From assembly GCA_025353435.1 (NCBI GenBank), contig JANXQR010000006.1, forward strand, positions 1-6,048: 6,048 bases of DNA. Direction: 5' to 3'. Positions 5,296 to 6,048 of this stretch are shown here, piece after piece; the stretch's first letter is position 1; each line of letters opens with the position of its first letter. Under the pieces are notes generated by a model, which did no database searches, was not told the origin of the DNA, and was given only the letters and a program-made list of their open reading frames with translations. Source of the DNA: Acidobacteriota bacterium. GTDB taxonomy: Bacteria > Acidobacteriota > Terriglobia > Terriglobales > Acidobacteriaceae. The position numbers were made by a program, and so were the translations under genes.

Positions 5296-6048
5296 TTGTC
5301 TGGTTTTGCAAACTTCTTGAGTAGCAAGTTCCGATCTGACAAAACCAAGCGACGACTCCATACTCTGTTGATCTATATGACCGGGCAGGGCCTGGTGCAA
5401 ATGCTGAGCCTTTCCGTCGGGCTGCTGCTGATGCGCTGGTTCAATATTGAAAACTACGCGCAGTTCAGTGTCGCTTTCGGTTTCCAGACAACCCTGGGGC
5501 TACTCTCGGATTTTGGCTTCGCTGGAACGATCATCGCGTTGGTAGGATCGCGCGGCAACGATCCCGCCGTGGTCGGCTCCTACATCCGCACCGGGCGACA
5601 TCTGCGCAACAGGATGCTTCTGTGGCTCACCCCGTTCGCCGCCATTTTCTATGTCTTCATTGCCCGGCAGCACCACTGGGGTGTCGTGAGTAGCACCCTC
5701 CTGTTTGTTTCGATTGTCGCTTCAATCTACTTCAACGGCATGGTTTCGTACTACGGCGCGCCCTTGCTGATCCGGAACCGGCTTTCCCTGTACTATCGCC
5801 ATCAATTGGCGGGCGCGGCCTTTCGAATTACCCTCTGCGCCCTGCTCTACTGGTCCGGCGGACTGTTTGCCTGGTCGGCGAGTTGGGTTAACTGTTTGGG
5901 ATTCTTTCTTATTGGCTGGCTCAATGAACGCGCCTCACGCCCCTTCATTTCTCTTGCAGCCAAACCCGACCCGGCCGTAACGAGCCAAATGGTGCGCTAC
6001 GTCATGCCCAACCTGCCGAGTTTGATTTTCTATTCTCTGCAGGGCCAG
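5296..6048 (+). CDS. Polysaccharide flippase (Wzx/MATE-like, oligosaccharide transporter family), C-terminus cut by window edge
   Basis: An open frame of 251 codons runs to the right edge with no stop, so roughly the first half of a protein usually about 400-500 residues long is present. After a basic N-terminal stretch (KFRSDKTKRR, 11-20), hydrophobic helices occur at about 24-46, 57-82, 107-125, 130-152, 172-190 and 192-210, and another begins near 237. The opening pattern, a GQGLVQMLSLSVGLLLMRWF helix followed by a YAQFSVAFGFQTTLGLLSDFGFAG segment, is typical of Wzx-type polysaccharide biosynthesis proteins of the MOP superfamily. Such proteins translocate lipid-linked sugar units across the inner membrane. 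The TTG start is chosen for its GGAG at 8 bases, the intact first helix, and the absence of any ATG or stop between 5134 and 5377. The substrate cannot be told. Divergence from the FkbM methyltransferase gene suggests a glycan locus continuing to the right. Confidence 0.85.
   Translation, partial: MSGFANFLSSKFRSDKTKRRLHTLLIYMTGQGLVQMLSLSVGLLLMRWFNIENYAQFSVAFGFQTTLGLLSDFGFAGTIIALVGSRGNDPAVVGSYIRTGRHLRNRMLLWLTPFAAIFYVFIARQHHWGVVSSTLLFVSIVASIYFNGMVSYYGAPLLIRNRLSLYYRHQLAGAAFRITLCALLYWSGGLFAWSASWVNCLGFFLIGWLNERASRPFISLAAKPDPAVTSQMVRYVMPNLPSLIFYSLQGQ

Overview
The window is a 6 kb piece of a moderately GC-rich (roughly 58-60%, estimated by eye) bacterial chromosome with six genes, two of them cut by the window edges. 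Gene content and style would fit an Acidobacteriota (Terriglobia-type) soil bacterium: a long, tandem ThyX-like protein, a YqjF/DUF2071 protein, a PadR regulator with a GAACTATA-type palindromic operator driving a membrane protein, and FkbM/flippase surface-polysaccharide genes. This assignment is an inference from protein flavour, not from a marker gene.

Left part (1-2125): a minus-strand gene for a two-domain relative of the flavin-dependent thymidylate synthase ThyX runs off the left edge. It is divergent, across about 120 bases, from a plus-strand DUF2071 (YqjF-like) gene. That gene converges with the next one across a 55-base gap.

Middle (2181-3907): a two-gene minus-strand operon. A PadR-family repressor gene is followed after 2 bases by a gene for an uncharacterised polytopic membrane protein of about ten helices. 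The PadR start region carries a perfect 22-bp palindrome, an extra half-site, and a good sigma-70-type promoter whose -10 box lies inside the palindrome. This is the clearest regulatory circuit in the window: very likely an autoregulated switch controlling the membrane protein. The predicted transcription start falls at or within a few bases of the start codon, so the message may be leaderless or nearly so.

Right part (4093-6048): a minus-strand FkbM-family SAM-dependent methyltransferase gene and, divergent from it across a 447-base gene-poor stretch, a plus-strand polysaccharide flippase (Wzx/MATE-like) gene starting from TTG and cut by the right edge. Together they look like the edge of an exopolysaccharide or O-antigen-type locus: FkbM enzymes often O-methylate sugars, and the flippase would move lipid-linked units across the inner membrane. 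No mobile element, CRISPR array, tRNA or rRNA was seen.
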